A stretch of 64,000 bases of DNA, taken from positions 2,542,001-2,606,000 of the forward strand of contig NZ_CP060490.1 of assembly GCF_014334055.1 (NCBI RefSeq). The letters are read 5' to 3'. The translations under genes and the position numbers were made by a program. Every line of letters starts with the position of its first letter. The stretch's first letter is position 1. The notes below the pieces were generated by a model. The model was not told the DNA's origin. It ran no database searches and worked only from the letters and a program-made list of their open reading frames with translations. This document shows positions 9,589-18,245 of this stretch, piece by piece. This DNA comes from Oscillibacter hominis (GTDB lineage Bacteria > Bacillota > Clostridia > Oscillospirales > Oscillospiraceae).

Positions 9589-10257
9589 ATGCTGACGCCG
9601 CAGGAGGTTTCAAACCACGCCTTTACCAAGGCGATGATGGGTGGCTACAACATGGCCATGGTGGACGAGTTCCTGGATGAACTGACCGACGACTATACGT
9701 CGCTTTACAAGGAGAACGCCGCGCTGAAGGCGAAGCTGAAGGTCCTGGTGGACAAGGTGGAGGAATACCGCTCCACGGAGGACGCCATGCGAGCCGCGCT
9801 GCTGACGGCCCAGAAGATGGCGGGCAGCATTGTGCAGGAGGCCGAGAAGAAGCGGGACGAGCTGCTTGCCGAGGCGGAGACCAAGGCCAGAGAGCGGATC
9901 GGCGACCTGCAGAACGAGGTGTCGGCGCAGCAGCAGCGGCTGAGCGCCGGCCAGCAGTCCCTGGCGGAGTTCATCCGCACCTCCAAGGAGGCCTGTGAAA
10001 AGCAGCTGGCGTTCTTGGAGGGGCTGCCGGAGCTGCCGGTCCAGGCGGTGCAGCCCCCGGAGGAGAAGAGCCACTCCGTTGAGGAGATCGAAGAACAGAT
10101 CCTGGCCGCCTACAACGAAGAGCAGCCTGCCGCCGGGGAGCCGGAGGAGGAGAAGCCTGCGAAGGAAGAGGAGCAAAACCCCTTCTTAGACGACGCCACC
10201 CGGACCATCAACCTGGATGATCTGAAGTTCGGCCGCAACTACAACGGCGGGAAATAA
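9589..10257 (+). CDS. divIVA: DivIVA domain protein
   Basis: Pole and septum targeting coiled-coil protein, 222 residues. The N-terminal DivIVA signature is clear (MLTPQEVSNHAF, then GGYNMAMVDEFLDELTDDY), followed by a long coiled coil (about 40-145) and an acidic, variable tail. The 119 bases between sepF and this gene contain no ylmG or ylmH gene, although those usually lie between sepF and divIVA. A GGGAGGG site precedes the ATG. Confidence 0.92.
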   Translation: MLTPQEVSNHAFTKAMMGGYNMAMVDEFLDELTDDYTSLYKENAALKAKLKVLVDKVEEYRSTEDAMRAALLTAQKMAGSIVQEAEKKRDELLAEAETKARERIGDLQNEVSAQQQRLSAGQQSLAEFIRTSKEACEKQLAFLEGLPELPVQAVQPPEEKSHSVEEIEEQILAAYNEEQPAAGEPEEEKPAKEEEQNPFLDDATRTINLDDLKFGRNYNGGK

Positions 10258-10260
10258 TGG

Positions 10261-10291
10261 AAAGCGGCTCTTGCAAGAGCCGCTTTTTTTC
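10261..10291 (+). terminator. Intrinsic terminator after divIVA
   Basis: Perfect inverted repeat AAAGCGGCTCTT / AAGAGCCGCTTT with a two-base loop, followed by a run of T. It closes the ylmE-sepF-divIVA run. Confidence 0.9.
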
Positions 10292-10320
10292 TGAGCCGCG
10301 AAAGAGAAAGGAGGGGCGCC

Positions 10321-11199
10321 ATGACGCCCATCGTCGCCATCCTGTATGATTTTGACAAGACTCTCTGCACCACGGACATGCAGGATTACGCCTTCATCCC
10401 CAGCCTGGGGATGACCCCGTCCGAGTTCTGGCGCAAGGCCAACCGGTTCGGCTGGGAGAACCACATGGACGGCATCCTGGCCTACATGTACACCATGCTT
10501 CAGGAGTCCAGGAGCAGGAACCTGCCCTGGACCCGCCAGGGCCTGGTGGAAAAGGGCCGGAGCATCGTTCTTTTCCCAGGGGTGCAGGACTGGTTCCGGC
10601 GGATCAATGCGTTCGGAGCGTCCCAGGGGGTGGAGGTGGAGCACTACATCATCTCCTCCGGCCTGCGGGAGATCATTGAGGGCTCGTCCATCAGCGGCGA
10701 GTTTAAGGAAATCTACGCCAGTGAGTTCTATTACGATGAAACCGGCGTGCCGGTGTGGCCCAAGCTGGCGGTCAACTTTACGGCCAAAACCCAGTTCGTC
10801 TACCGCATCAACAAGGGCGTGCTGGACGTGTCCAACGACAAGGACCTGAACGCCTCCATGCCCGATGACAGCAAGCGGGTGCCTTTCACCAACATGATCT
10901 ACATGGGCGACGGGCTCTCCGACGTGCCCTGCATGAAGATGATGCGGGCCTACGGCGGCCAGGCCATCGCCGTGTACCAGGACGGCAACCGCCCCGGCGT
11001 GGAGGACCTGCTGAGCAAGGGGCGGGTGGACTTCATCTTCCCGGCGGACTACAGCGAGGGCACGGACCTGGACGCCACGGTGAAGAACATCATCACCAAG
11101 ATGTCCATTTTGGACCGACTGACGGAGGAGAACACACAGCAGCTCAAGCGGATCGGCTGGGACGTGCTGCCAGACCAGGCCAGTTTGTTCCAGGATTGA
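10321..11199 (+). CDS. HAD superfamily phosphatase (phosphoserine-phosphatase-like)
   Basis: 292-residue haloacid-dehalogenase-type hydrolase. Motif I is DFDKT (residues 10-14, with the nucleophile and acid Asp pair DxD replaced by DFDKT as in the family), motif II is YIISSG near 116, and motif IV is MGDGLSD near 197. A mostly helical cap lies between motifs I and II. The substrate cannot be told from sequence. It is a single-gene unit between two terminators. Confidence 0.85.
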   Translation: MTPIVAILYDFDKTLCTTDMQDYAFIPSLGMTPSEFWRKANRFGWENHMDGILAYMYTMLQESRSRNLPWTRQGLVEKGRSIVLFPGVQDWFRRINAFGASQGVEVEHYIISSGLREIIEGSSISGEFKEIYASEFYYDETGVPVWPKLAVNFTAKTQFVYRINKGVLDVSNDKDLNASMPDDSKRVPFTNMIYMGDGLSDVPCMKMMRAYGGQAIAVYQDGNRPGVEDLLSKGRVDFIFPADYSEGTDLDATVKNIITKMSILDRLTEENTQQLKRIGWDVLPDQASLFQD

Positions 11200-11212
11200 C
11201 AGGAATAAAGGC

Positions 11213-11246
11213 GGAAGCCCCCGGGAGTGTGGACCCGGGGGCTTCC
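11213..11246. terminator. GC-rich terminator-like hairpin between convergent genes
   Basis: Inverted repeat GGAAGCCCCCGGG / CCCGGGGGCTTCC with an 8-base loop. It lies between the HAD gene (+) and the cyclodeaminase-like gene (-). The T tract is weak on both sides, so efficiency is uncertain. Confidence 0.65.
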
Positions 11247-11332
11247 TTGGCAATAAGAAGAAAGTGAGTGTATTCAAATGTCAGCAGGAATAGAACAAGG
11301 TATAAAAACAGGAGCAGAAGTTTACAAGGGAC

Positions 11333-12331
11333 TTACAGGAAGTTGAAGGAACCGCCCAGACCTTTTTCCAGGGCCCGCTTGTAGGCTACGCCAGCCACGG
11401 CGATATCCATGGCACCGGTGCCAATGGGTACGCAGACAATGCGCTCGTTCTGGGGATTGGAAACCGGCTTCTTGCCGGCGGCCACATCGCCGATGGTGGC
11501 ATAGATGTCCTCTTCGTGGAGCTTTCCGGCCGCCGCCACATCGTGCAGAGCGCCGCGGTGCATGCACTGACCAATATGGTCCACGATGATCTTGTCGGCG
11601 TTCAATAGCAGCTCATCCTCGCACTCGGTATAGGAGCCCATGGGAAAGACGATCTGGCCGGGCTTGATCCACTCGCTTTTGATGAATTTATCTTTGGACT
11701 GGGTGAAGCCCACCACCACGTCGCCGATGGAGGCCTCCTGGGGCTCTTTGCAGACAATAATCTCGCCCTTGACCGTGTCCTTCATGTCCTCTTTGAACTT
11801 TTCGGCAGCGGCGGGGAACACGTCGTAAACCCGCAGCTCCTTGATGTCAAACAGCTCCGCGAAAGCCAGGGTCTGCATGTGCCCCTGCATGCCGGCGCCG
11901 TAAAGGCCGATGGTGATCTCCTTGCCGGGATGCATGTACTTGGCGGCCACGGCAGCCTGGGCACCGGTGCGCAGGTTTGTGATCAGGGCGCCGTCCATGA
12001 CGCATTTGAACTCACCGATGGCGGGGTCGATCAGCATGATCATGGCGGTGACGTAGGGCAGGCCCATTTCCCGGCGCTTGCCCAGGAAGCCGCCGGCCCA
12101 CTTGATGCCCGCGATGTCCTCCCAGCCCACATAAGCGGGCATGGCGTTCATAAAGCCATGGTAGTCAGGATAGGAGGCTGTTTCGCCCAGGTCAAGGTTG
12201 ACCTTGGTGGGATTGATGGTGGTACCCTCGCCGAAGCCGACAAAGGTTTTGTCCACGATCTCAACAATGTCCTTCATAGTGAGGAGGCTCTTGATATCGG
12301 ATTGGTTCAGCAACATTGTCTTGTGTTCCAT
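11333..12331 (-). CDS. Ornithine cyclodeaminase / mu-crystallin family protein
   Basis: 332-residue NAD(P)-dependent enzyme family that includes ornithine cyclodeaminase, alanine dehydrogenase (Archaea) and ketimine reductases. The dinucleotide-binding glycine motif is LYGAGMQGHM (about 142-151); the substrate-binding GIKWAGG and IDPAIGEFKCVMDG segments and the C-terminal GTGAMDIAVAGVAYKRA helix fit the family. It is 40 bases downstream of the symporter and in the same direction, so the pair is likely an uptake-and-catabolism unit for an amino acid or related amine. The exact substrate is open. Confidence 0.88.
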   Translation of the reverse strand: MEHKTMLLNQSDIKSLLTMKDIVEIVDKTFVGFGEGTTINPTKVNLDLGETASYPDYHGFMNAMPAYVGWEDIAGIKWAGGFLGKRREMGLPYVTAMIMLIDPAIGEFKCVMDGALITNLRTGAQAAVAAKYMHPGKEITIGLYGAGMQGHMQTLAFAELFDIKELRVYDVFPAAAEKFKEDMKDTVKGEIIVCKEPQEASIGDVVVGFTQSKDKFIKSEWIKPGQIVFPMGSYTECEDELLLNADKIIVDHIGQCMHRGALHDVAAAGKLHEEDIYATIGDVAAGKKPVSNPQNERIVCVPIGTGAMDIAVAGVAYKRALEKGLGGSFNFL

Positions 12332-12371
12332 GCTTTTTTACTCCCTTTCCATTTCAATGATTGATGTAAAC

Positions 12372-13799
12372 TTATTCCTTCGGGGAAACCTTGCTCTGCT
12401 TGCTCAGCATACTGCCCAGGAACAGAGCCGCTACGGAGGCCACCAGCCCCCAGATCACATAGGGCACGGAGGACTTGAGCAGCGTGGCTGCCACGCAGCC
12501 CAGAATGCCGCACACCATGCTGGCCCGGATGCCCATGGTGGTCAGCATATTCTTCTTGCGCAGGGCATAGCCCAGATACATGGGCGCGGCCAGTCCGGCG
12601 GCGGAATAGGCATAGGTGGTGACGATGGCGTTGAGTACGTTAGGGTAGACGATAGACAGCACAGCCGCTATGAACAGAACCAACACGCTCAGCATCCGGG
12701 AGAGCTTCAGAACCTGCTGGCTGCTGGCTTCGGGATGGACGGGCTGATAGATGTCGTGGGTGATATTCACCACCACGGACTGGGCGGCGGAACTGATGGT
12801 GGACATGATGGTGGCCACGATCAGCCCGGCGAACAGGGCGATCAGCCCAATGGGCAGCTGGGTCAGCAGCCAGCCTGTGGCGTTTTCCCCCTCCAGGCCG
12901 GGGTTCATGGCGTGGATGCCCAGGCCCAGATAGCACGACCAGATCAGGGCGATGAAGGTGACGCTGCCGGAAATCACCAGACTCTTGTTGATCTGCTTTT
13001 TCTCCTTCATGGCGCAGATGCGCTGGAAATACATCTGGTTGGTCATGCCGCCGGGCACGGTGGCAAAGATCCACAAAAATACAGTGCTCCAACCCACGCT
13101 GATAAAGCCTTTGGGCATGTCAATGATCTCAGCGGGCACCAAGGAGCGGATTTCCGCCAAGGAGCCGCCGTTCTTTACCACAAAAGCCAGCGTGACGATC
13201 ATCATCAGGATCATGAAGCAGGCGAAAAAGAAGTCGGTCCAGGCCACGGTTTTCATACCCGCGGGCATGACGAACAGAATGCTGAACACCGCGATGGCAA
13301 TGATCAGAACTTCCAGGGGAATGCCGGTGATTTCCCGGTAGATCTTGGCAAAGGCGGTCATCTGGGAGATCAGCCAGCCGAAGGGCACCAGGATGGTCAG
13401 GATGGAGGCGAGAAATCGCACGAAGCGGTCGTCCTGACAGAAGCTTCCCACCATGTCGGGGATGGTCTCAAACTCATTCTCCCGGATCCAGTTTCCAATG
13501 AGCATATAGATCAGGAAGGGTAGACAGGCGAACAGGGAATAGATCATCATGGCCAGGCCGTTGTTATAGGCGTTGCCGACCTGGCCTACCAAAACGCCGC
13601 CGCCCATGGCGCTGGCGAACTGGGTGCCGATCACAACGTAGAGGGGGAGGCTGCGTCCGCCGATGTTCCAATCATCGGTGGCGTCACTGCCAGTGTGCTT
13701 TTTCCCGCGGTTGTTGATCAAAGTCGTCAGCAGGAAGCTGAAGGCCAAAATTCCGATGGTCGCCGCGACTGTGATCAGAGCTTTCGTCGTTGATGTCAT
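12372..13799 (-). CDS. Sodium:solute symporter family transporter
   Basis: 475-residue polytopic protein of the SSS (SLC5-like) family with about 13 membrane helices. Typical segments are WNIGGRSLPLYVVIGTQFASAMGGG near residues 44-69 and the later helix with ISSAAQSVVVNITHDIYQ. It is the first gene of a two-gene - strand unit with the cyclodeaminase-like gene and is divergent from a GntR regulator, which suggests that regulator controls uptake. Confidence 0.9.
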   Translation of the reverse strand: MTSTTKALITVAATIGILAFSFLLTTLINNRGKKHTGSDATDDWNIGGRSLPLYVVIGTQFASAMGGGVLVGQVGNAYNNGLAMMIYSLFACLPFLIYMLIGNWIRENEFETIPDMVGSFCQDDRFVRFLASILTILVPFGWLISQMTAFAKIYREITGIPLEVLIIAIAVFSILFVMPAGMKTVAWTDFFFACFMILMMIVTLAFVVKNGGSLAEIRSLVPAEIIDMPKGFISVGWSTVFLWIFATVPGGMTNQMYFQRICAMKEKKQINKSLVISGSVTFIALIWSCYLGLGIHAMNPGLEGENATGWLLTQLPIGLIALFAGLIVATIMSTISSAAQSVVVNITHDIYQPVHPEASSQQVLKLSRMLSVLVLFIAAVLSIVYPNVLNAIVTTYAYSAAGLAAPMYLGYALRKKNMLTTMGIRASMVCGILGCVAATLLKSSVPYVIWGLVASVAALFLGSMLSKQSKVSPKE

Positions 13800-13843
13800 G
13801 TTTCACCCTCTTTTCTGTAGTAGGCTCCTGGAGGATTGCTACA

Positions 13844-13895
13844 AATCGTGCACGATTCTTACTAAGAGAATAATGCATGATGCACAATTTGTCAA
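13844..13895 (-). promoter_or_regulatory. Symporter promoter with two palindromic operators
   Basis: On the - strand a -35 box TTGACA (13895-13890) and a -10 box TATTCT (13872-13867) are 17 bases apart. The spacer holds an 11-base palindrome TGCATGATGCA (13874-13884), and a perfect 14-base palindrome AATCGTGCACGATT (13844-13857) lies where transcription would start. Both share the GTGCA/TGCAC core typical of GntR-family sites, so repression by the divergent regulator is likely. Confidence 0.7.
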
Positions 13896-13935
13896 GAGGG
13901 ACATTTGCCATCTTTTTCCCCAGGCGCCGGCAACA

Positions 13936-13964
13936 TTGACGAATCGGGAAAAGAGGGGTAAAAT
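13936..13964 (+). promoter_or_regulatory. Promoter of the GntR regulator gene
   Basis: TTGACG (13936-13941) and TAAAAT (13959-13964) separated by 17 bases, just upstream of the GntR gene. Confidence 0.7.
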
Positions 13965-13997
13965 AATAAAATTAGCGCTGCAAGGGAAGTGATGTAT

Positions 13998-14624
13998 ATG
14001 GAGGCTGTTACCGTCAAGCAGATGATCTATCATACGCTGAAAGAGCGTATTTTGGACGGCCAGTATGCCTTTGGGGAAAAGTTGAATATCGACGCCATCT
14101 GCAAGGACTTGTCCGTCAGCAACTCTCCCGTCCGGGAGGCGCTGGCCCTGCTGGTGAAGGATCATTTGGTGGTTATGCGGCCCAATACCGGTGCCCATGT
14201 GGTGGAATTGACGCCCCGGATTTACAATGAGCTGACGGACGCGGTAAATACCATGCTGCTTGGGGCGTACGAGATTTGCTGCCGCCGGGGGAAAAAGCAG
14301 ACGCTGCTGCTCCAGCTGGAACAGCGCTATGAGGACCTTCTGGCCAGCTTGTCCTCCGGGGAAAAGGCGCGGATTTATGGCATCCTGTATTTTGACCGCT
14401 GCTTTGTCACCGCCACGGAAAACGATATGTTCCTCTCCATGTTCGACGGCCAGCTGGACTTTTTATACCTGGCCTATGTTTATAACCATTGCGACCGCTC
14501 CATTGACTGGGAGCACAATGCCCAGCGCAGCCGGGCCCTGATCGAGGCAGTCCGGGAAGGGAAGAGTGAGCTGGTCAAGGATATCCTGTGCGAGCGATCC
14601 AACTCCCACATTGCCGGGGATTGA
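13998..14624 (+). CDS. GntR family transcriptional regulator (FadR/FCD-like)
   Basis: Winged-helix regulator of about 208 residues. The N-terminal HTH carries the GntR pattern ILDGQYAFGEKLNIDAICKD with SNSPVREALALLVKDHLV; the C-terminal part is helical and resembles an FCD effector domain, though somewhat short. The ATG at 13998 has the best spacing to the AAGGGA site (13982-13987); a GTG at 13989 and an ATG at 13992 are alternatives. It is divergent from the symporter gene across a 190-base region with palindromes, so that operon is its probable target. Confidence 0.88.
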   Translation: MEAVTVKQMIYHTLKERILDGQYAFGEKLNIDAICKDLSVSNSPVREALALLVKDHLVVMRPNTGAHVVELTPRIYNELTDAVNTMLLGAYEICCRRGKKQTLLLQLEQRYEDLLASLSSGEKARIYGILYFDRCFVTATENDMFLSMFDGQLDFLYLAYVYNHCDRSIDWEHNAQRSRALIEAVREGKSELVKDILCERSNSHIAGD

Positions 14625-14636
14625 GACAACAGACCG

Positions 14637-14685
14637 AAAAAAAACGCCTCCCCAGTCCTAAACGGACGAGGGAGGCGTTTTTTTA
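14637..14685. terminator. Bidirectional terminator
   Basis: ACGCCTCCC (14644-14652) pairs with GGGAGGCGT (14670-14678), flanked by A and T runs so it works on both strands, for the GntR gene (+) and the M23 peptidase gene (-). Confidence 0.85.
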
Positions 14686-14691
14686 TTTTGC

Positions 14692-16380
14692 TTAAGGCAG
14701 GTAGTTCAGGGGATTCTTGGGCGTTCCCTTGTAGCGGATTTCAAAGTGGCAGTGGTTGCCCGTGGAGTTGCCGGTGGAGCCCATGCGGGCCACCTGCTGG
14801 CCCTTGTACACGTGGTCGCCCACGCTGACCAGGAGGCTGGAGTTGTGGCCGTAGTAGGTCACATAGCCGTTGCCGTGGTCGATCTGGACCAGATAGCCAT
14901 AGCCGCTCATCCATCCGGCGTAGACCACAGTGCCGCCGTCGGCCGCGCACACGGCGGTGCCGTAGCCGTTGGCGATGTCGATGCCCTTGTGGTTCTTGGA
15001 GGCCTTGGCATAGCTCAGGTTCCGGTAGCCGTAGCGGGAAGTGATCCGGCCGGAGCAGGGCCAGCGGAAGTTGCCGGTGGCCACCCAGGTGGGCCGCTCC
15101 AGTGTGCCGCGGGCCTGGACTTCGGTGGTGGGGTTCACCAGCGTGACAGAGGAGAGCACATCCCGCTGGGTTTCCTCGCCGTTGACATAGGTGACGTTGG
15201 CCACCACGTCGGCGGAGCCGTAGGAACCGGCGGAGAGTACCTTGTAGTCGCCCTGATAGAGGTAGGCGCTGTCCTGGTACTCGATGGCGTAGGGTATATC
15301 CTCCACATAGCGCTCCTGTTGGACCTGGGTGACGGTCAGGTAGGGCACCGCGTTGGAGATGGTCAGCACGTCGCCGATGGCGATCTTGTTGATGTCGTAG
15401 CCGGGGTTCATGGCCAGAAGTTCCTTGGAGGTCATGTCGTAGCGCTCCGCGATCTCAGACCAGGTGTCGCCCTTGACCACGGTGTAGGTCACCTCGCCGG
15501 CCTTGGTGCTGTTGAGCAGCTCGGCGATATAGCCCAGGTTCATCACCTTGTCCGTGGGCACGTACTCCGGGCGGATCTGAACGTCCTCGATGATGTCACA
15601 GGAGACGGTGTTCTCGTCGGTGTAGGCCTCCCGGATCTGCTGGAGCAGCTCCTCGAGGGCGCCCTCATAGGTGGTGGCGCCAATGAGCTCGCCGTCCACG
15701 TACAAAGAGTAGCCGTAGGTGACCAGGCCCAGCTGGTCGGAAAGCTCCTCCTCCAGCGTGGCCTCGTCCACCAGCGCGGACCGGGAGATGAAGCCGGAGG
15801 TGTACTGGATGCGGTTTTCGTCGATGGTGTAGGCGCTGCCCAGGGTGCGGGCGGTGATGCGCTCCAGGTCGGTAAAGGCGCTTTCCACCGTGTTCAGCGA
15901 GCGGACGGAGGCGATGACGCTGCCGTCGAACTTCACCGTGGTGCCGAAGGTGTAGAGGGAGGAGAGGACGGCCAATACCGCCACCACTGCCGCCGAGCTT
16001 AAAAAGAGGGCGGGGTGGATTTTGCGGCGCTCCAAACCGGAACGCAGGTGGGCGTAGGCGTTGATGCTTCTTTTGCGAAGGCTCCAGGTCTTTTCCCGCA
16101 GCGTGCAGCCCAGCATGGGGAGCATGCCCCAGGCAAAGAGGAACAGCTGCACGGGGCGGCGCTGGGACTCGGGAAAGCGCTTGGCCCGCTTCTCCCGCAC
16201 CAACCGCTTGGTCTGGCGGTGCAGGGTGCGGACGCGGCGCGCTGCCGCACCGGGCAGGCTTGCAACAAAGGACAGGGCCCGTTCGCCGCCTGTGTGGACG
16301 GCCTGGGCGGCGCGGACGGCGGCGCTGGATTGCTCCTCCTGCCGCTTGTCAGACTCTTTTATCTGCAGTTCAGCGTTCAT
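14692..16380 (-). CDS. M23 peptidase with LysM and G5-like domains
   Basis: 562-residue cell-wall hydrolase. An N-terminal basic cytoplasmic region (1-125) is followed by one membrane helix (about 127-145), an extracellular part, a LysM repeat (about 299-342, YTVVKGDTWSEIAERYDMTSKELL), a G5-like segment (about 347-425) and a C-terminal lytic peptidase domain. The zinc site is complete: HKGID near 466 and HCHFEIR near 545. It probably cuts peptidoglycan cross-bridges, anchored in the membrane and held to the wall by LysM. Single gene, divergent from pta. Confidence 0.92.
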   Translation of the reverse strand: MNAELQIKESDKRQEEQSSAAVRAAQAVHTGGERALSFVASLPGAAARRVRTLHRQTKRLVREKRAKRFPESQRRPVQLFLFAWGMLPMLGCTLREKTWSLRKRSINAYAHLRSGLERRKIHPALFLSSAAVVAVLAVLSSLYTFGTTVKFDGSVIASVRSLNTVESAFTDLERITARTLGSAYTIDENRIQYTSGFISRSALVDEATLEEELSDQLGLVTYGYSLYVDGELIGATTYEGALEELLQQIREAYTDENTVSCDIIEDVQIRPEYVPTDKVMNLGYIAELLNSTKAGEVTYTVVKGDTWSEIAERYDMTSKELLAMNPGYDINKIAIGDVLTISNAVPYLTVTQVQQERYVEDIPYAIEYQDSAYLYQGDYKVLSAGSYGSADVVANVTYVNGEETQRDVLSSVTLVNPTTEVQARGTLERPTWVATGNFRWPCSGRITSRYGYRNLSYAKASKNHKGIDIANGYGTAVCAADGGTVVYAGWMSGYGYLVQIDHGNGYVTYYGHNSSLLVSVGDHVYKGQQVARMGSTGNSTGNHCHFEIRYKGTPKNPLNYLP

Positions 16381-16603
16381 GCAATCTCCCTTTCAGGAAA
16401 TAGTTACAATTTGTTACCGCCTTATGATACCCTCTTTTTGCCTATCCGTCAAGTACTTTTTCGCCGAAAAAATGTCAACTATCCCTTGTGTTCTGGTAGT
16501 TTTTGTAACTACAGCATCTTGTGCAATCGGCTGACCCGGCGGGGGAAGGGAGGCACATTTGAAATATTTGTAACTTTTTCATGAAAAAAAGAGGCACTTT
16601 TTA

Positions 16604-16631
16604 TTGACCCTGCGGTTGGGGCGTGTATAAT
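16604..16631 (+). promoter_or_regulatory. pta promoter
   Basis: TTGACC (16604-16609) and TATAAT (16626-16631) with a 16-base spacer, 45 bases before the pta start. The rest of the 296-base gap to the peptidase gene holds no gene I can see. Confidence 0.75.
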
Positions 16632-16676
16632 AAAAACAGTATGAGTTTTGATAACTATTTGGGAGGCAAATGACGT

Positions 16677-17654
16677 ATGTTTAATTTCCTGATCAACAAG
16701 CTGAAGGCGCATCCCCGTAAGATCGTCTTTACGGAGGGCACCGATCCCCGCATTTTGGAGGCGTCCGCCCGGCTGCTGTCCGGAACGTTCCTGACCCCGG
16801 TGCTGGTGGGCAACCCCGATGAGGTCCAGAAGGCCGCCGAGGAGGCGGGCTTCAACATCCGCGGCGCGGAGATCATGGACCCCGAGAACTTCCCGGAGAT
16901 GGAGAAGATGGTCTCCACCCTGGTGGAGCTGCGCAAGGGCAAGATGACCGAGGAGGACTGCCGCAAAAATTTGAAAAAGGGCAACTACTTCGGCACCATG
17001 CTGGTGAAGATGGGCTATGCCGACGCCCTGCTGGGCGGCGCCACCTACTCCACCGCCGACACGGTCCGCCCCGCGCTCCAGATCATCAAGACCAAGCCCG
17101 GCAGCAAGATCGTCTCCTCCTGCTTCATCCTGGTGCGCCCCTCCGCCACCGGTGAGAACGAGGTGCTGGCCATGGCCGACTGCGCCATCAACATCAAGCC
17201 CACGGAGGACGAGCTGGTGGAGATCGCCCTGGAGACCGCCAACACCGCCCGCACCTTTGGAATCGACCCGAAGATCGCCTTCCTGAGCTATTCCACCATG
17301 GGCTCCGGCAAGGGCGAGGACGTGGACAAGATGCGAAATGCCTGCGAGAAGGCCAAGGCCGCCGCGCCGGAGCTGGCCATCGACGGCGAGCTTCAGTTCG
17401 ACGCCGCCGTGTCCCCCAACGTGGCCCATACCAAGTGCCCGGAGTCCAAGGTGGCCGGCCATGCCAACACCTTCATCTTCCCGGACATCAACGCCGGCAA
17501 CATCGGCTACAAGATCGCCCAGCGCCTGGGCAGCTTTGACGCCTACGGCCCCATCCTTCAGGGCCTGAACGCCCCCATCAACGACCTCTCCCGGGGCTGC
17601 AACGCCATGGAGGTCTATTCCATGGCCATCATCACCGCCGGTTTGGTGGACTGA
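16677..17654 (+). CDS. pta: Phosphate acetyltransferase
   Basis: Converts acetyl-CoA and phosphate to acetyl phosphate in acetate fermentation. 325 residues, the single-domain short form. Family features include IVFTEGTDPRILEA near the start, the GGATYSTADTVRPALQIIKT segment (about 121-140), and C-terminal ANTFIFPDINAGNIGYKIAQRL. A GGGAGG site lies 10 bases before the ATG. No ackA gene is in the window. Confidence 0.96.
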   Translation: MFNFLINKLKAHPRKIVFTEGTDPRILEASARLLSGTFLTPVLVGNPDEVQKAAEEAGFNIRGAEIMDPENFPEMEKMVSTLVELRKGKMTEEDCRKNLKKGNYFGTMLVKMGYADALLGGATYSTADTVRPALQIIKTKPGSKIVSSCFILVRPSATGENEVLAMADCAINIKPTEDELVEIALETANTARTFGIDPKIAFLSYSTMGSGKGEDVDKMRNACEKAKAAAPELAIDGELQFDAAVSPNVAHTKCPESKVAGHANTFIFPDINAGNIGYKIAQRLGSFDAYGPILQGLNAPINDLSRGCNAMEVYSMAIITAGLVD

Positions 17655-17655
17655 G

Positions 17656-17692
17656 AAAAAAGACACGGAGCGAAAGCCCCGTGTCTTTTCTT
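17656..17692. terminator. Terminator after pta
   Basis: AAAAGACACGG pairs with CCGTGTCTTTT around an 8-base loop, followed by T-rich sequence; it also faces the XRE gene arriving from the - strand. Confidence 0.85.
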
Positions 17693-17693
17693 A

Positions 17694-17918
17694 TTATTTT
17701 GGTATGGGTTCATACGGTTCCGGATTGTTGGTGCGGCCCAACAGATAATCCACACTGGTATGGTAGAAGTCAGCCAATGCACACAGCACGGACACTGGGA
17801 CATCATTTTCTCCTGTTTCGTATTTGGAATACCCTGACTGGGACATATTCAAATACTCTGCGACCTGTGTTTGGTTCCAATCTTTATCTTCACGCAAGTC
17901 ACGTATCCGCAGATTCAT
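17694..17918 (-). CDS. Small XRE-family HTH regulator (cluster A, first)
   Basis: 74-residue single-domain HTH protein: IRDLREDKDWNQTQVAEYL then MSQSGYSKYETGEND form the five-helix XRE fold, and the tail carries ALADFYHTSVDYLLGRT, shared with the other small regulators here. The start lies inside the end of the next upstream gene (20-base overlap), with AGGGGAAA as ribosome site, so translation is probably coupled. Base composition is AT-rich compared with flanking genes. Confidence 0.85.
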   Translation of the reverse strand: MNLRIRDLREDKDWNQTQVAEYLNMSQSGYSKYETGENDVPVSVLCALADFYHTSVDYLLGRTNNPEPYEPIPK

Positions 17919-18144
17919 GCGATTTCCCCTTTGGATAAGGTTTTTCTATATCTGTTCTTCCCACCAAATAGTCGATGCTGGTATGGTAGAAGTCTGCCAA
18001 TGCATCCAGATGTTCAATTGGCATCACACGTTTCCCAATTTCATAGTTACTGTACGTCCTCTGGTCAATTCCCAGATATGCGGCAATTTCCTTTTGCGCA
18101 TAATCGCCATCTTCCCGCAGGTCACGGATTCTCCATCTGTTCAT
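17899..18144 (-). CDS. Small XRE-family HTH regulator (cluster A, second)
   Basis: 81 residues from the ATG at 18144, chosen for its AGGTGAGAAGG site; an in-frame GTG at 18156 is too close to that site. HTH motif region KEIAAYLGIDQRTYSNYEIG and the shared tail ALADFYHTSIDYLVGRTD. It is divergent from the 58-residue gene at 18246, with an inverted repeat between them that fits an operator. The C-terminal PYPKGK codons double as the ribosome site for the next gene. Confidence 0.85.
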   Translation of the reverse strand: MNRWRIRDLREDGDYAQKEIAAYLGIDQRTYSNYEIGKRVMPIEHLDALADFYHTSIDYLVGRTDIEKPYPKGKSHESADT

Positions 18145-18193
18145 CAACCTTCTCACCTCTGGGGGCAGTATATTTTACTATTATTTGTTCCTG

Positions 18194-18222
18194 TTGACTT
18201 TACTAACGAACGATAGTAAAAT
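18194..18222 (+). promoter_or_regulatory. Promoter with overlapping inverted repeat ahead of the 58-residue gene
   Basis: -35 TTGACT (18194-18199) and -10 TAAAAT (18217-18222) with 17 bases between. The spacer and -10 box are covered by TTTACTA (18199-18205), eight bases, TAGTAAA (18214-18220). Another TTTACTAT lies at 18174-18181. A TATACT box for the divergent XRE pair is at 18172-18167 on the - strand. One of the small XRE proteins is the obvious candidate to bind here. Confidence 0.65.
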
Positions 18223-18245
18223 AAATTTTTGTGAGGTGATAAGAA

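Noticed and set aside
12198..13523. 441-residue open frame opposite the symporter
   Set aside because: His/Gly/Gln-rich antisense translation; the symporter has clear family features.
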